A DNA stretch of 64,000 bases, from contig NZ_CP040899.1 of the NCBI RefSeq assembly GCF_006349365.1, positions 2,790,001-2,854,000 of the forward strand. Reading direction: 5' to 3'. The first letter of the stretch is position 1, and each line of letters starts with the position of its first letter. Origin of the DNA: Georgenia wutianyii. Lineage in GTDB: Bacteria; Actinomycetota; Actinomycetes; Actinomycetales; Actinomycetaceae. Both the position numbers and the translations under genes were made by a program. Positions 1 to 10,560 of this stretch are shown here, piece by piece. The notes under the pieces are model-generated. The model was not told where the DNA came from, did not search any database, and saw only the letters and a program-made list of their open reading frames with translations.

Positions 1-1
1 C

Positions 2-3400
<3,399 letters not shown>

Positions 3401-3409
3401 GGCACGACG

Positions 3410-3446
3410 CGACGGCGGGCCGGTCCCTCGGACCGGCCCGCCGTCG
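3410..3446 (+). terminator. Hairpin terminator after kgd
   Basis: A perfect 17-bp stem (3410-3426 with 3430-3446) and a 3-base loop begins 10 bases after the kgd stop. Only two T follow, as is common for GC-rich actinobacterial terminators. Confidence 0.8.
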
Positions 3447-3449
3447 TTG

Positions 3450-3455
3450 TAGGTT
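3450..3455 (+). promoter_or_regulatory. -10 box for SGNH gene
   Basis: TAGGTT fits the actinobacterial TANNNT -10 pattern and lies just after the kgd terminator. It would give a leader of about 22 bases containing the AAGGGGAG ribosome-binding site before the GTG at 3484. Confidence 0.45.
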
Positions 3456-3483
3456 CGGCACAGACAACAGAAGGGGAGCCACG

Positions 3484-4080
3484 GTGAGCGAGCACGGGGT
3501 GCGGGTCTGCGTCGTCGGGGACGAGCTGTCCGCCGGCATGGGCGATGCTCGGGGGTTGGGCTGGGTCGGGCGCGTCGTCGCCCGGACGCAGAGCGAGGAC
3601 CCGCTGTTCGTCGCCTCGCTCGCCGTCCCGGACGAGACGTCGACGGCGCTGTCGGCCCGCTGGGAGAGCGAGTGCTTCCGGCGCTTCGCACCCGGCAGTG
3701 ACAACCGGCTCGTCGTCGCGCTCGGCTCGGCCGACCTCACCGCGGGGCTCTCCCTGGCGCGCAGCCGCCTCAACCTCGCCAACATCCTCGACAGCGCACG
3801 GTCGCACGGCGTCGAGGTGTTCGTCGTCGGTCCCCCGCCGCGGCCCGGCGTCGACGCCGACGCGCTCGGGGCCCTGTCCGACGCCTTCGCCGACGTGTCC
3901 ACCCGCCGTCAGGTGCGGTACGTCGAGACGTTCGCGCCGCTGCGCACGCACGACCAGTGGCTCGCCGACGTCGCCGCCGGTGACGGCGTCCACCCCGGCC
4001 AGGCCGGCTACGGCCTGCTCGCCTGGCTCGTCCTGCACAACGGCTGGCACGACTGGCTCGGCGTCCCCACCCCCGCCTGA
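3484..4080 (+). CDS. SGNH/GDSL-like fold protein with atypical nucleophile position
   Basis: This 198-residue protein starts at a GTG preceded by AAGGGGAG. The order of blocks is that of SGNH hydrolases: a block I-like VVGDELSAG (residues 10-18), a block III-like ALGSADLTAG (79-88) and a block V-like DGVHPGQAGY (167-176). Block V keeps the Asp-x-x-His pair. In block I the usual catalytic Ser of GDS is Glu14, and in block III the oxyanion Asn of G-x-N-D is Ala. No signal peptide is seen, so it is probably cytoplasmic. The fold assignment is good, but classical esterase activity is doubtful; it may be a pseudo-hydrolase or use a different mechanism. It stands alone between kgd and the convergent M23 peptidase gene. 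Confidence 0.7.
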   Translation: MSEHGVRVCVVGDELSAGMGDARGLGWVGRVVARTQSEDPLFVASLAVPDETSTALSARWESECFRRFAPGSDNRLVVALGSADLTAGLSLARSRLNLANILDSARSHGVEVFVVGPPPRPGVDADALGALSDAFADVSTRRQVRYVETFAPLRTHDQWLADVAAGDGVHPGQAGYGLLAWLVLHNGWHDWLGVPTPA

Positions 4081-4101
4081 CCCCCTCACGCGCCGACAGC
4101 T

Positions 4102-4133
4102 GGATCCTGCACGCACGCGGCCGTGCAGGATCC
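4102..4133. repeat. Imperfect copy of intergenic palindrome
   Basis: A 12-bp inverted repeat (GGATCCTGCACG at 4102-4113 with 4122-4133) and an 8-base loop lies between convergent genes. Its core TGGATC-TGCACG and the flanking GCGCTCG are shared with the palindrome at 4197-4235, so the two look like diverged copies. It may act as a terminator for the SGNH gene. Confidence 0.65.
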
Positions 4134-4196
4134 CGCGCTCGACGGCGAGGGGTGAGCCGGGGCCATCGGCACCTGCCTCCCTCCCCCCTTACGCGG

Positions 4197-4235
4197 CGAG
4201 CGCTGGATCGTGCACGGTGCACGATCCAGCGCTCG
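4197..4235. repeat. Near-perfect 39-bp palindrome between convergent genes
   Basis: Two perfect 19-bp arms (4197-4215 and 4217-4235) are separated by one base. The gap between the SGNH stop (4080) and the M23 peptidase stop (4293) holds only this and its diverged sister. It could be a bidirectional terminator or a mobile palindromic element. There is no T tract on either strand. Confidence 0.75.
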
Positions 4236-4292
4236 GCGGGAGAGGGTGGCGGGAAATGTGGGCGGGAGAGAGGGCCGGGGTGGGGCAGCGGG

Positions 4293-5744
4293 TCAGTTGC
4301 TGCGGATCCAGCCGCCGAGGCCCATGGGGTCGATGGTGACCCCGTTCTTCCACACCTCGAAGTGGACGTGGCAGCCGGTGACGTTGCCGGTCTGGCCGGT
4401 GTAGCCGATGACGTCGCCCTGGTTGACCCACTGCCCGGGGCGGACGTTGAAGCGGCTGAGGTGGTTCGTCACGGTGACGTACCCGTTCCCGCCGATCCGG
4501 CCGTGGTCGATGATGACCTGGTTGCCGTGCGAGGCGTTGCCCGGTGCGGGGATCGTCGCCGAGACGGTCCCGCTGGCCGCGGCGTACTGCGGGTTGCCGC
4601 AGGCCGAGCGGACGTCGACGCCGGCGTGCCACCAGCGGTAGCCGGCGATCGGGTGGATCCGGTAGCCGTACGGCGAGGTGACGTACAGCGGGTTGGGCAC
4701 GGGTGGGAGGATGCTCGCCGAGCCACCGCCTCCGCCGCCACCGCCGCTCGACCCTCCGCCGCCGGAGGAGGAGGACCCGCCGCCGCCCGAGGCCGCGGCC
4801 TCCTGACGGGCCTGCTCCTCACGCTCCCGGCGCTCGCGCTCCTCACGCTCGCGCTCGGCGACGGACTGCGCCCGGTTCACCTCGATGCCGGCGATGATGC
4901 CGGCGAGGCGGTCGTCGTCGGCCTCCTTCTGGGCGAGGTCGGCGGCGAGCTGCTCGCGCAGGCCCTCGAGCCGCTCGGCGAGCTCGGACTGCTCCTGCTG
5001 GATCTGGACGATCTCGCGACGGTGCTCGTCGGCCGCGGCGCGCGCCTCGTCGGCGGCAGCGACGGCCTCCTGCGCCTGGACGTGGAGCTGGTCGATGCGG
5101 TCACGCACCGCCTGCTGGCGCAGCTCGCGGTTGCGGTTGACGGCCGTGATGGTCTCGAGGTCGGTGATGACCTTCGTCTGGGTGCGCACCGCGGTGTCGA
5201 CGATCGCGGTCTGCCGGATGAACTCCTCGCTCGACCGCGCGTTGAGGACCACCGAGAGACCGTTGAGGGAGGCGCCGCCGCGGTAGGTGCTGCGCGCGAG
5301 CTCCCCGATCGAGGAGCGGGTGGCGGCGATCTGGGCGTCGCCCTGGGCCAGCTCCTCCCCCAGGCCGGACAGCTCGGACTCGGCGACGGTGAGCCGGTCG
5401 GCGACCGCCTGCTCCTCGCGCTCGGCGGCCGCGAGGTCCTCCTCGGCCTGGGCGAGGGCCGCCTCGGCGACCGGGAGGCGGGCGTTGGCGTCCTCGAGGG
5501 CGAGGTAGGCGCCGGCGAGGTCCTCGTTCGTGCCCTCGAGCCGCGAGGACAGCTCCTCGCGCTGCTGGGCGAGGCGCTCGCGCTCCTCCCGCTGCTGCTG
5601 CAGCTGGCGGTCGTACTCGCGGATGTCGTCCTCGTAGTCGGCGACGGCGGCGCTGCCCCCGACGACGAGCCCGAGGGCCACGACGGCGGAGAGGAGCGGA
5701 CGGGACAGGCGGCGCAGGCCGCGCGGGGACGACGTCACGTTCAC
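4293..5744 (-). CDS. Secreted coiled-coil M23 family metallopeptidase
   Basis: This 483-residue protein has a signal peptide (residues 1 to about 35, ending AVA), a long charged heptad-rich coiled coil (about 40-320), a Ser/Gly-rich linker, and a C-terminal LytM/M23 domain (about 343-483). Zinc ligands are His373 and Asp377 (HAGVD) and the HVH motif at 459-461, so the active site looks complete. The family cleaves peptidoglycan cross-bridges. The GTG start overlaps the ftsX stop as GTGA, indicating translational coupling. By analogy with EnvC (FtsEX-controlled in Gram-negatives) and RipC in mycobacteria, it is probably the extracellular hydrolase or activator driven by FtsEX. EnvC-type activators lack zinc ligands; this one keeps them, so it is likely an enzyme itself. 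Confidence 0.9.
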   Translation of the reverse strand: MNVTSSPRGLRRLSRPLLSAVVALGLVVGGSAAVADYEDDIREYDRQLQQQREERERLAQQREELSSRLEGTNEDLAGAYLALEDANARLPVAEAALAQAEEDLAAAEREEQAVADRLTVAESELSGLGEELAQGDAQIAATRSSIGELARSTYRGGASLNGLSVVLNARSSEEFIRQTAIVDTAVRTQTKVITDLETITAVNRNRELRQQAVRDRIDQLHVQAQEAVAAADEARAAADEHRREIVQIQQEQSELAERLEGLREQLAADLAQKEADDDRLAGIIAGIEVNRAQSVAEREREERERREREEQARQEAAASGGGGSSSSGGGGSSGGGGGGGGSASILPPVPNPLYVTSPYGYRIHPIAGYRWWHAGVDVRSACGNPQYAAASGTVSATIPAPGNASHGNQVIIDHGRIGGNGYVTVTNHLSRFNVRPGQWVNQGDVIGYTGQTGNVTGCHVHFEVWKNGVTIDPMGLGGWIRSN

Positions 5745-6655
5745 ACCCTCGTGTAGCGGGAGAGGGACACCAGGGAGCTGATGCCGGCGAGCAGGATGGC
5801 GGCGACGACGAGCAGCGGCGCGATGAGCAGGACGTCGCCGGTGTCGACGAACTGCACCCACTGGAACTCCGTCGCGAGCCACCCCTCGACGAGGTAGCGC
5901 GCGGCGAGCCACAGGCCACCGACCGCGAGGGCGGCACCGGCGAGCGCGGCGATCGCACCCTCGAGCATGAACGGCAGCTGGATGAAGAGGTTCGAGGCGC
6001 CGACGAGGCGCATGATCGACGTCTCGCGGCGCCGGCTCATCGCCGACAGGCGGATCGTCGTCGTGATGAGCAGGACCGCGGTGAGGATCATGACGCCGCC
6101 GAGGGCGACGGCGAGCAGGGTCGCGCGGTCGAGGATGAGGAACAGCGGCTCGAGGAGCGCCCGCTGGTCGACGACGTCCTCGACGCCCGGCCGGCCGGAG
6201 AGCTCGTCGGCGACGACCTGGTACTGCTCGGGGTCCACGAGCTTGATCCGGAAGGAGACCTGCATCTGGTCCGGGGTGAGGGACTGGGTCCACACCGTGT
6301 CCGGCATCTGCTCCTGGAAGGCCGCGTAGGCCTCCTCCTTCGTCTCGAAGAAGACCTCGTCGACGTACGGTGCGAGCGCCTCGGACGCGAGGAGCTCCTC
6401 GACGTCGGCGAGCTGCTCGTCGGTGACCTCGCCGGCCGCGCACGTGGGCACCGCCGAGTCCTGCGGGCACATGAAGACGGAGACCTCGACGCGGTCGTAC
6501 CAGTCGTCCTTCATGTTGCCGATCTGCATCTGCAGCAGGGCGGCGGCGCCGACGAAGACGAGGGAGATGAAGGTGACGAGGATGACGGAGACCGTCATCG
6601 AGACGTTGCGGCGCAGGCCGGAGGCCAGCTGGCTGAGGACGAAACGTGCGCGCAT
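5741..6655 (-). CDS. ftsX: Cell division ABC transporter permease FtsX
   Basis: This 304-residue membrane protein has one N-terminal transmembrane helix (about 20-45), a large extracellular loop (about 46-165) and three C-terminal helices, the FtsX architecture. The extracellular loop carries two nearby cysteines (MCPQDSAVPTC) that could form a disulfide. FtsX transmits ATP hydrolysis by FtsE to peptidoglycan hydrolases outside the membrane at the division site. It starts 5 bases after ftsE and overlaps the next gene, the M23 peptidase, by 4 bases, so the three genes form one translational unit. Confidence 0.96.
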   Translation of the reverse strand: MRARFVLSQLASGLRRNVSMTVSVILVTFISLVFVGAAALLQMQIGNMKDDWYDRVEVSVFMCPQDSAVPTCAAGEVTDEQLADVEELLASEALAPYVDEVFFETKEEAYAAFQEQMPDTVWTQSLTPDQMQVSFRIKLVDPEQYQVVADELSGRPGVEDVVDQRALLEPLFLILDRATLLAVALGGVMILTAVLLITTTIRLSAMSRRRETSIMRLVGASNLFIQLPFMLEGAIAALAGAALAVGGLWLAARYLVEGWLATEFQWVQFVDTGDVLLIAPLLVVAAILLAGISSLVSLSRYTRV

Positions 6656-6660
6656 GGCCC

Positions 6661-7350
6661 CTACCTCGCCGCGCCGTAGACGCCGCGCGACTGGTCGCGC
6701 ACGGGGCGGCCGTCCTCGAGCTCGATGACGCGCTTGCGCATCTGGTCGACGATCTCGTCGTCGTGGGTGGCCATGACCACCGTCGTGCCGATCCGGTTGA
6801 TCCGGTCGAGCAGCCGCATGATCCCGATCGACGTCGTCGGGTCGAGGTTGCCCGTCGGCTCGTCCGCGAGGAGGATCGCGGGCCGGTTGACGAAGGCCCG
6901 CGCGATCGCGACCCGCTGCTGCTCACCGCCGGACAGCTCGTGGGGCAGGCGCTTCTCCTTGCCCTCGAGGCCGACGGTCTCCAGCACCTCGGGGACCGTC
7001 GTGAGGACGTGGTGGCGCGGCTTGCCGATGACCTGGAGGGCGATCGCGACGTTGTCGAACACGGTCTTGTTCGGCAGCAGGCGGAAGTCCTGGAAGACCA
7101 TCCCGATCTGCCGCCGCAGGTGGGGCACCCGCCACCGGGACACGGTGGACAGGTCGCGGCCGAGCGCGAAGACCTGGCCGGAGGTGGCCCGCTCCTCACG
7201 CAGCACGAGCCGCAGGAAGGTGGACTTCCCCGAACCGGACTGGCCGACGAGGAAGACGAACTCGCCGCGCTCGATCTCCAGGGTCACCTGGTCGAGGGCG
7301 GGCCGTGCGCCTCTGGCGTAGACCTTGGAGACGTTCTCGAATCGAATCAT
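6661..7350 (-). CDS. ftsE: Cell division ATP-binding protein FtsE
   Basis: This 229-residue ABC ATPase has Walker [10 protein letters not shown] (36-44), signature [14 protein letters not shown], Walker B ILLADEP followed by TGNLD, and the H-loop ATHDDEIV. The size and the adjacent ftsX identify it as FtsE, the cytoplasmic motor of the FtsEX complex. It lies downstream of prfB, the usual actinobacterial order, with a 136-base gap that appears to hold its own promoter. Confidence 0.97.
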   Translation of the reverse strand: MIRFENVSKVYARGARPALDQVTLEIERGEFVFLVGQSGSGKSTFLRLVLREERATSGQVFALGRDLSTVSRWRVPHLRRQIGMVFQDFRLLPNKTVFDNVAIALQVIGKPRHHVLTTVPEVLETVGLEGKEKRLPHELSGGEQQRVAIARAFVNRPAILLADEPTGNLDPTTSIGIMRLLDRINRIGTTVVMATHDDEIVDQMRKRVIELEDGRPVRDQSRGVYGAAR

Positions 7351-7401
7351 GCTCTACGGCCAGTCTCGGAGGTGGGGAAGGTACAGCTCTGGCCCTGTTC
7401 G

Positions 7402-7407
7402 AGAGTA
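7402..7407 (-). promoter_or_regulatory. Candidate -10 box for ftsEX operon
   Basis: TACTCT on the minus strand lies 51 bases upstream of the ftsE ATG, giving a leader of roughly 45 bases. No convincing -35 hexamer was found. The rest of the prfB-ftsE gap shows nothing else. Confidence 0.35.
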
Positions 7408-7486
7408 GGCACGGGCGCGCGCGAGCCCGGCGGCGACACGCCGCGCGCGGGCCGCGCAGATGTCGGGCGAGGACGCCGGGCGGCGC

Positions 7487-8608
7487 TCAGTCGGCGCGGT
7501 TCTCCTGCTGCTTGCGCCAGCGGATCCCGGCCTCGATGAAGTCGTCGATCTCGCCGTCGAACACGGCCTGCGGGTTGCCCTGCTCGTGCTCGGTGCGCAG
7601 GTCCTTGACCATCTGGTAGGGCTGAAGGACGTAGGAGCGCATCTGGTCGCCCCAGCTCGCCTTGACGTCGCCCGCGAGGGCCTTCTTCGCGGCGTTCTCC
7701 TCCTGCTGGCGCACGAGGAGGAGGCGGGACTGCAGGACGCGCAGCGCCGCGGCCCGGTTCTGGATCTGGGACTTCTCGTTCTGCATCGACACGACGATGC
7801 CGGTGGGGATGTGGGTCATCCGCACGGCGGAGTCGGTCGTGTTCACGCTCTGCCCGCCGGGCCCGGAGGAGCGGAAGACGTCGACCTTGATCTCCGACTC
7901 GGGGATCTCGACGTGGTCCGTCTGCTCGATGAGCGGGATGACCTCGACGGCGGCGAAGGAGGTCTGGCGCCGCCCCTGGTTGTCGAACGGGGAGATGCGC
8001 ACGAGGCGGTGCGTGCCGGCCTCGACGGACAGGGTGCCGAAGGCGTACGGGGCCTTGACCTCGAGGGTCACGCTCTTGAGGCCCGCCTCCTCGGCGTAGG
8101 AGGTGTCGAGCACCTTGGTCGGGTAGCCGTGCCGCTCGGCCCAGCGCAGGTACATGCGCATGAGCATCTCGGCGAAGTCCGCGGCGTCGACGCCGCCGGC
8201 GCCGGCGCGGATCGTCATGACCGCCTCGCGCTGGTCGTACTCACCGGAGAGCAGCGTGCGCACCTCGAGGTCGGCGAGGTCCTTGCGCACGCTCGCGAGC
8301 TCGGCCTGGGCGTCCTCGAGGAAGGCGTCGGCGTCGGCCCCGTCCTCCTCCTGCCCGAGCTCGACGAGCGCCTCGAGGTCGTCGATGCGCTCGCCCATCC
8401 GCTCGACGCGGGAGAGCTCGGACTGGGCGTGCGACAGTCGGCTGGTGACCTCCTGCGCACTGTCCGGGTCGTCCCACAGGTTCGGCGCGGAGGCCTTCTC
8501 GGAGAGCTCGGCGATCTGGGCCCGCAGCGCGTCGGGGTCCGTCACCGCGCTGATGGCGCGGTAGGTGGAACGCAGCTGCTGGATCTCGTGCGGGAAGTCG
8601 ATGGCCAC
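7487..8608 (-). CDS. prfB: Peptide chain release factor 2
   Basis: This 373-residue class I release factor carries the SPF anticodon-like motif (206-208 in [11 protein letters not shown]) that reads UGA and UAA, and the GGQ peptidyl-hydrolysis motif (251-253, [10 protein letters not shown]). Unlike E. coli prfB, the frame is uninterrupted, so there is no programmed +1 frameshift autoregulation. The GTG at 8608 is chosen over the GTG at 8614 because a TAACCT -10 box ends 8 bases before it, predicting a leaderless message; the protein then starts MAIDF. Confidence 0.96.
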   Translation of the reverse strand: MAIDFPHEIQQLRSTYRAISAVTDPDALRAQIAELSEKASAPNLWDDPDSAQEVTSRLSHAQSELSRVERMGERIDDLEALVELGQEEDGADADAFLEDAQAELASVRKDLADLEVRTLLSGEYDQREAVMTIRAGAGGVDAADFAEMLMRMYLRWAERHGYPTKVLDTSYAEEAGLKSVTLEVKAPYAFGTLSVEAGTHRLVRISPFDNQGRRQTSFAAVEVIPLIEQTDHVEIPESEIKVDVFRSSGPGGQSVNTTDSAVRMTHIPTGIVVSMQNEKSQIQNRAAALRVLQSRLLLVRQQEENAAKKALAGDVKASWGDQMRSYVLQPYQMVKDLRTEHEQGNPQAVFDGEIDDFIEAGIRWRKQQENRAD

Positions 8609-8616
8609 GATCACCC

Positions 8617-8622
8617 AGGTTA
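8617..8622 (-). promoter_or_regulatory. -10 box, leaderless prfB
   Basis: TAACCT ends 8 bases before the GTG at 8608. It overlaps too closely with the alternative GTG at 8614 for that one to be used, so it decides the start. Confidence 0.5.
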
Positions 8623-8675
8623 CGCGATGCCGGGGCGGCGGCTCACCGCAGCGGGCGGCGGCAGGTGGCCGTACG

Positions 8676-8813
8676 TCACATGAGGTGGGCGACGACGAGC
8701 AGGCCGATGAGCACGATGGCGACGGCGCTCGTCGTCACGCGCCACCACAGCGGCTGGACGCGACGGCGGCCCACGCCACCGTCGCGCAGCTCGGGGGGAA
8801 GGTCCTCGTTCAC
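8676..8813 (-). CDS. 45-residue single-pass membrane protein coupled to exporter
   Basis: A small frame starts at a GTG that overlaps the stop of the upstream Bcr/CflA-type exporter (GTGA), with an AGGAG ribosome-binding site inside the exporter gene. It encodes a charged N-terminus ([18 protein letters not shown]) and one hydrophobic helix (about residues 26-44). The positive residues before the helix predict a cytoplasmic N-terminus. Tight coupling suggests a small accessory subunit or regulator of the transporter, but no family was recognised. It could also be a generic small membrane protein with no role in export. Confidence 0.65.
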   Translation of the reverse strand: MNEDLPPELRDGGVGRRRVQPLWWRVTTSAVAIVLIGLLVVAHLM

Positions 8814-10042
8814 CGTCGCTCCTGACGTCGGTAGGCAGGGGTCCCGAACGCGAGCACGACGACGGCCAGCACCATGACCCCGATGATCACCGTAGCCATG
8901 GCGACCGCGTCCTCGCCCAGGACACCGACGAGCGGGCTGACGAGGCCCGCGATCCCCGCCTGCGCGGCGCCGATGAGCGCGGCCGCCGCCCCGGCCCGCT
9001 CGCCGTGCCGGCTGAGCGCGAGCGCGCTGGCGTTCGGGGGGACGACGGAGTTGACGGCGAGCAGGAGCCACAGCGGGACGACGATGCCGACGAGGCCGCC
9101 CACGTCCCGCGCGGCGATGACGTAGAGGGCGACTGCCAGGACCAGCGCGACCGGCACCGCCACGCGCATGATGTGGAGCGGCTCGAAGCGGCGGACGATC
9201 GCGGCGTTGACCTGCGACCCGAGGACGAGGCCGATGCCGTTGACGGCGAAGAGCAGCGCGAACTGCGTCTCCCCCAGGCCGTACTCCTCCTGGAAGACGA
9301 ACGGCGAGCCGGCGACGTAGCTCATGAGGGCACCGAGGCCGAGGCCGGGCAGGATCGCGAGGGCGACGAACTGGCGGTCGCGCAGGAGCACGCCGTAGCT
9401 GCGCAGCGCGCCGCCGATGCCCTCGGTGCGGCGCCGCTCGGGCGGCAGGGACTCGGGCAGGAAGCGCCACATGAAGAGCATGAGCGCCACACCGAGGGCG
9501 GCGAGCACGCCGAAGATCGCGCGCCAGCCGGCGATGTCCGCGACGAGGCTGCCGGCGGTGGGGGCGAGCAGCGGCGCGATGCCGATGACGAGCATGAGGC
9601 GCGAGAGGATCGCCGAGGCGGTCGCCCCGCTGTAGCGGTCGCGGATGACGGCCATCGCCGTCGTCGTGGCCGCGGCGTTGCCGATCCCCTGGATGACGCG
9701 CAGGACGAGCAGCGGGACGATGCCCGCGGCGACGATGCACAGGATCGAGGCGACGACGTGGAGGGCCACCCCGATCATGACGGGACGTCGTCTGCCGAAG
9801 CGGTCGGACAGCGGTCCGACGATGAGCTGGCCGACCGCGCCGCCGATGAGGACACCGGTGATCGTCGCCTGGACGAGGGCGGGGGTCGTGTCCAGCTCGG
9901 TCGCCACGACGGGCAGCGACGGCAGGTACATGTCGGTCGTGACCGCCGGGAGTGCGGCCATGACGCCGACGAGGACGATGAACTTCGCACTGGGCCGGGG
10001 GCCACGCGGGGCGAGGCTTGTCACCTCTTCATGGTGCACCAC
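8810..10042 (-). CDS. MFS drug-resistance transporter, Bcr/CflA family
   Basis: This 410-residue protein has about 12 hydrophobic helices. It carries the Bcr/CflA start block with TTDMYLPSLPV in helix 1, and the MFS motif A GPLSDRFGRRRP between helices 2 and 3. VIQGIGNAAATTTAMAVIRD in helix 4 is the drug:H+ antiporter motif. It probably exports small toxic compounds with proton exchange across the plasma membrane; the substrate cannot be told. The start is uncertain: GTG 10042, or GTG 10024. It is followed by a coupled 45-residue membrane protein. Confidence 0.9.
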   Translation of the reverse strand: MVHHEEVTSLAPRGPRPSAKFIVLVGVMAALPAVTTDMYLPSLPVVATELDTTPALVQATITGVLIGGAVGQLIVGPLSDRFGRRRPVMIGVALHVVASILCIVAAGIVPLLVLRVIQGIGNAAATTTAMAVIRDRYSGATASAILSRLMLVIGIAPLLAPTAGSLVADIAGWRAIFGVLAALGVALMLFMWRFLPESLPPERRRTEGIGGALRSYGVLLRDRQFVALAILPGLGLGALMSYVAGSPFVFQEEYGLGETQFALLFAVNGIGLVLGSQVNAAIVRRFEPLHIMRVAVPVALVLAVALYVIAARDVGGLVGIVVPLWLLLAVNSVVPPNASALALSRHGERAGAAAALIGAAQAGIAGLVSPLVGVLGEDAVAMATVIIGVMVLAVVVLAFGTPAYRRQERR

Positions 10043-10093
10043 CGGGGGCGGCTGCCCTGGGCCGGGCGGCCTCCTGCCGTGGTGATGCTCGAC

Positions 10094-10516
10094 TCAGTCG
10101 TCGGCGACCGTCACGGTGACGTCGATGTTGCCGCGGGTGGCGGCGGAGTAGGGGCACACGGCGTGGGCGGCGTCGGCGAGCCGGCGGGCCTCCTCCTCCG
10201 GAACGCCGGGCAGGACCACCTCGAGGGTGACGGCGAGGCCGAAGCCGCCGTCCTCGCGCTTGCCGATGTCGACCCGCGCGCCGACGGTCGAGCCGGAGAC
10301 GTCGACGCCCGCCTGGCGGGCGGCTCCCTGGAGCGCGGAGTGGAAGCACGCGGCGTAGCCCGCGGCGAAGAGGAGCTCGGGGTTGGCGCCCTGGCCCGAG
10401 CCCCCCATCTCGACGGGGACGGCCATGTCGAGGTCGACGCGGCCGTCGGGCGAGCTCACGTGACCGTCGCGTCCCGCGCCGGTGGACAGGGCCTCTGCGG
10501 TGTAGATCGGTTCCAT
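10094..10516 (-). CDS. ohr: Organic hydroperoxide resistance protein Ohr
   Basis: This 140-residue OsmC-superfamily protein has the two Ohr cysteines, Cys57 in YAACFHSAL and Cys121 in AVCPYSAATRGN, and the N-terminal IYTAEALSTGAGRDGHV block. Ohr reduces organic peroxides with lipoyl-type thiols. No adjacent MarR-type OhrR gene is present. The ATG at 10516 is preceded six bases upstream by CAGAGT, an imperfect -10, so it may also be leaderless. Confidence 0.92.
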   Translation of the reverse strand: MEPIYTAEALSTGAGRDGHVSSPDGRVDLDMAVPVEMGGSGQGANPELLFAAGYAACFHSALQGAARQAGVDVSGSTVGARVDIGKREDGGFGLAVTLEVVLPGVPEEEARRLADAAHAVCPYSAATRGNIDVTVTVADD

Positions 10517-10560
10517 CGGCCCACTCTGCGTCAGCTGCCGCCCACGCGCACCCGGGCATC

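Noticed and set aside
4152..5756. 534-codon open frame antisense to the M23 peptidase gene
   Set aside because: It mirrors the coiled-coil codons of the real gene; the product is low-complexity Gly/Val/Leu/Asp with no motif. Long antisense frames are expected at this GC content.
4293..7199. A 968-residue fusion of FtsE/FtsX-shadow sequence with the M23 peptidase
   Set aside because: The upstream 485 codons are an out-of-frame reading of ftsE and ftsX; the real start is GTG 5744 followed by a signal peptide.
7487..8614. Programmed frameshift in prfB
   Set aside because: The frame is continuous and no in-frame TGA occurs near codon 25, so the E. coli-type mechanism is absent.
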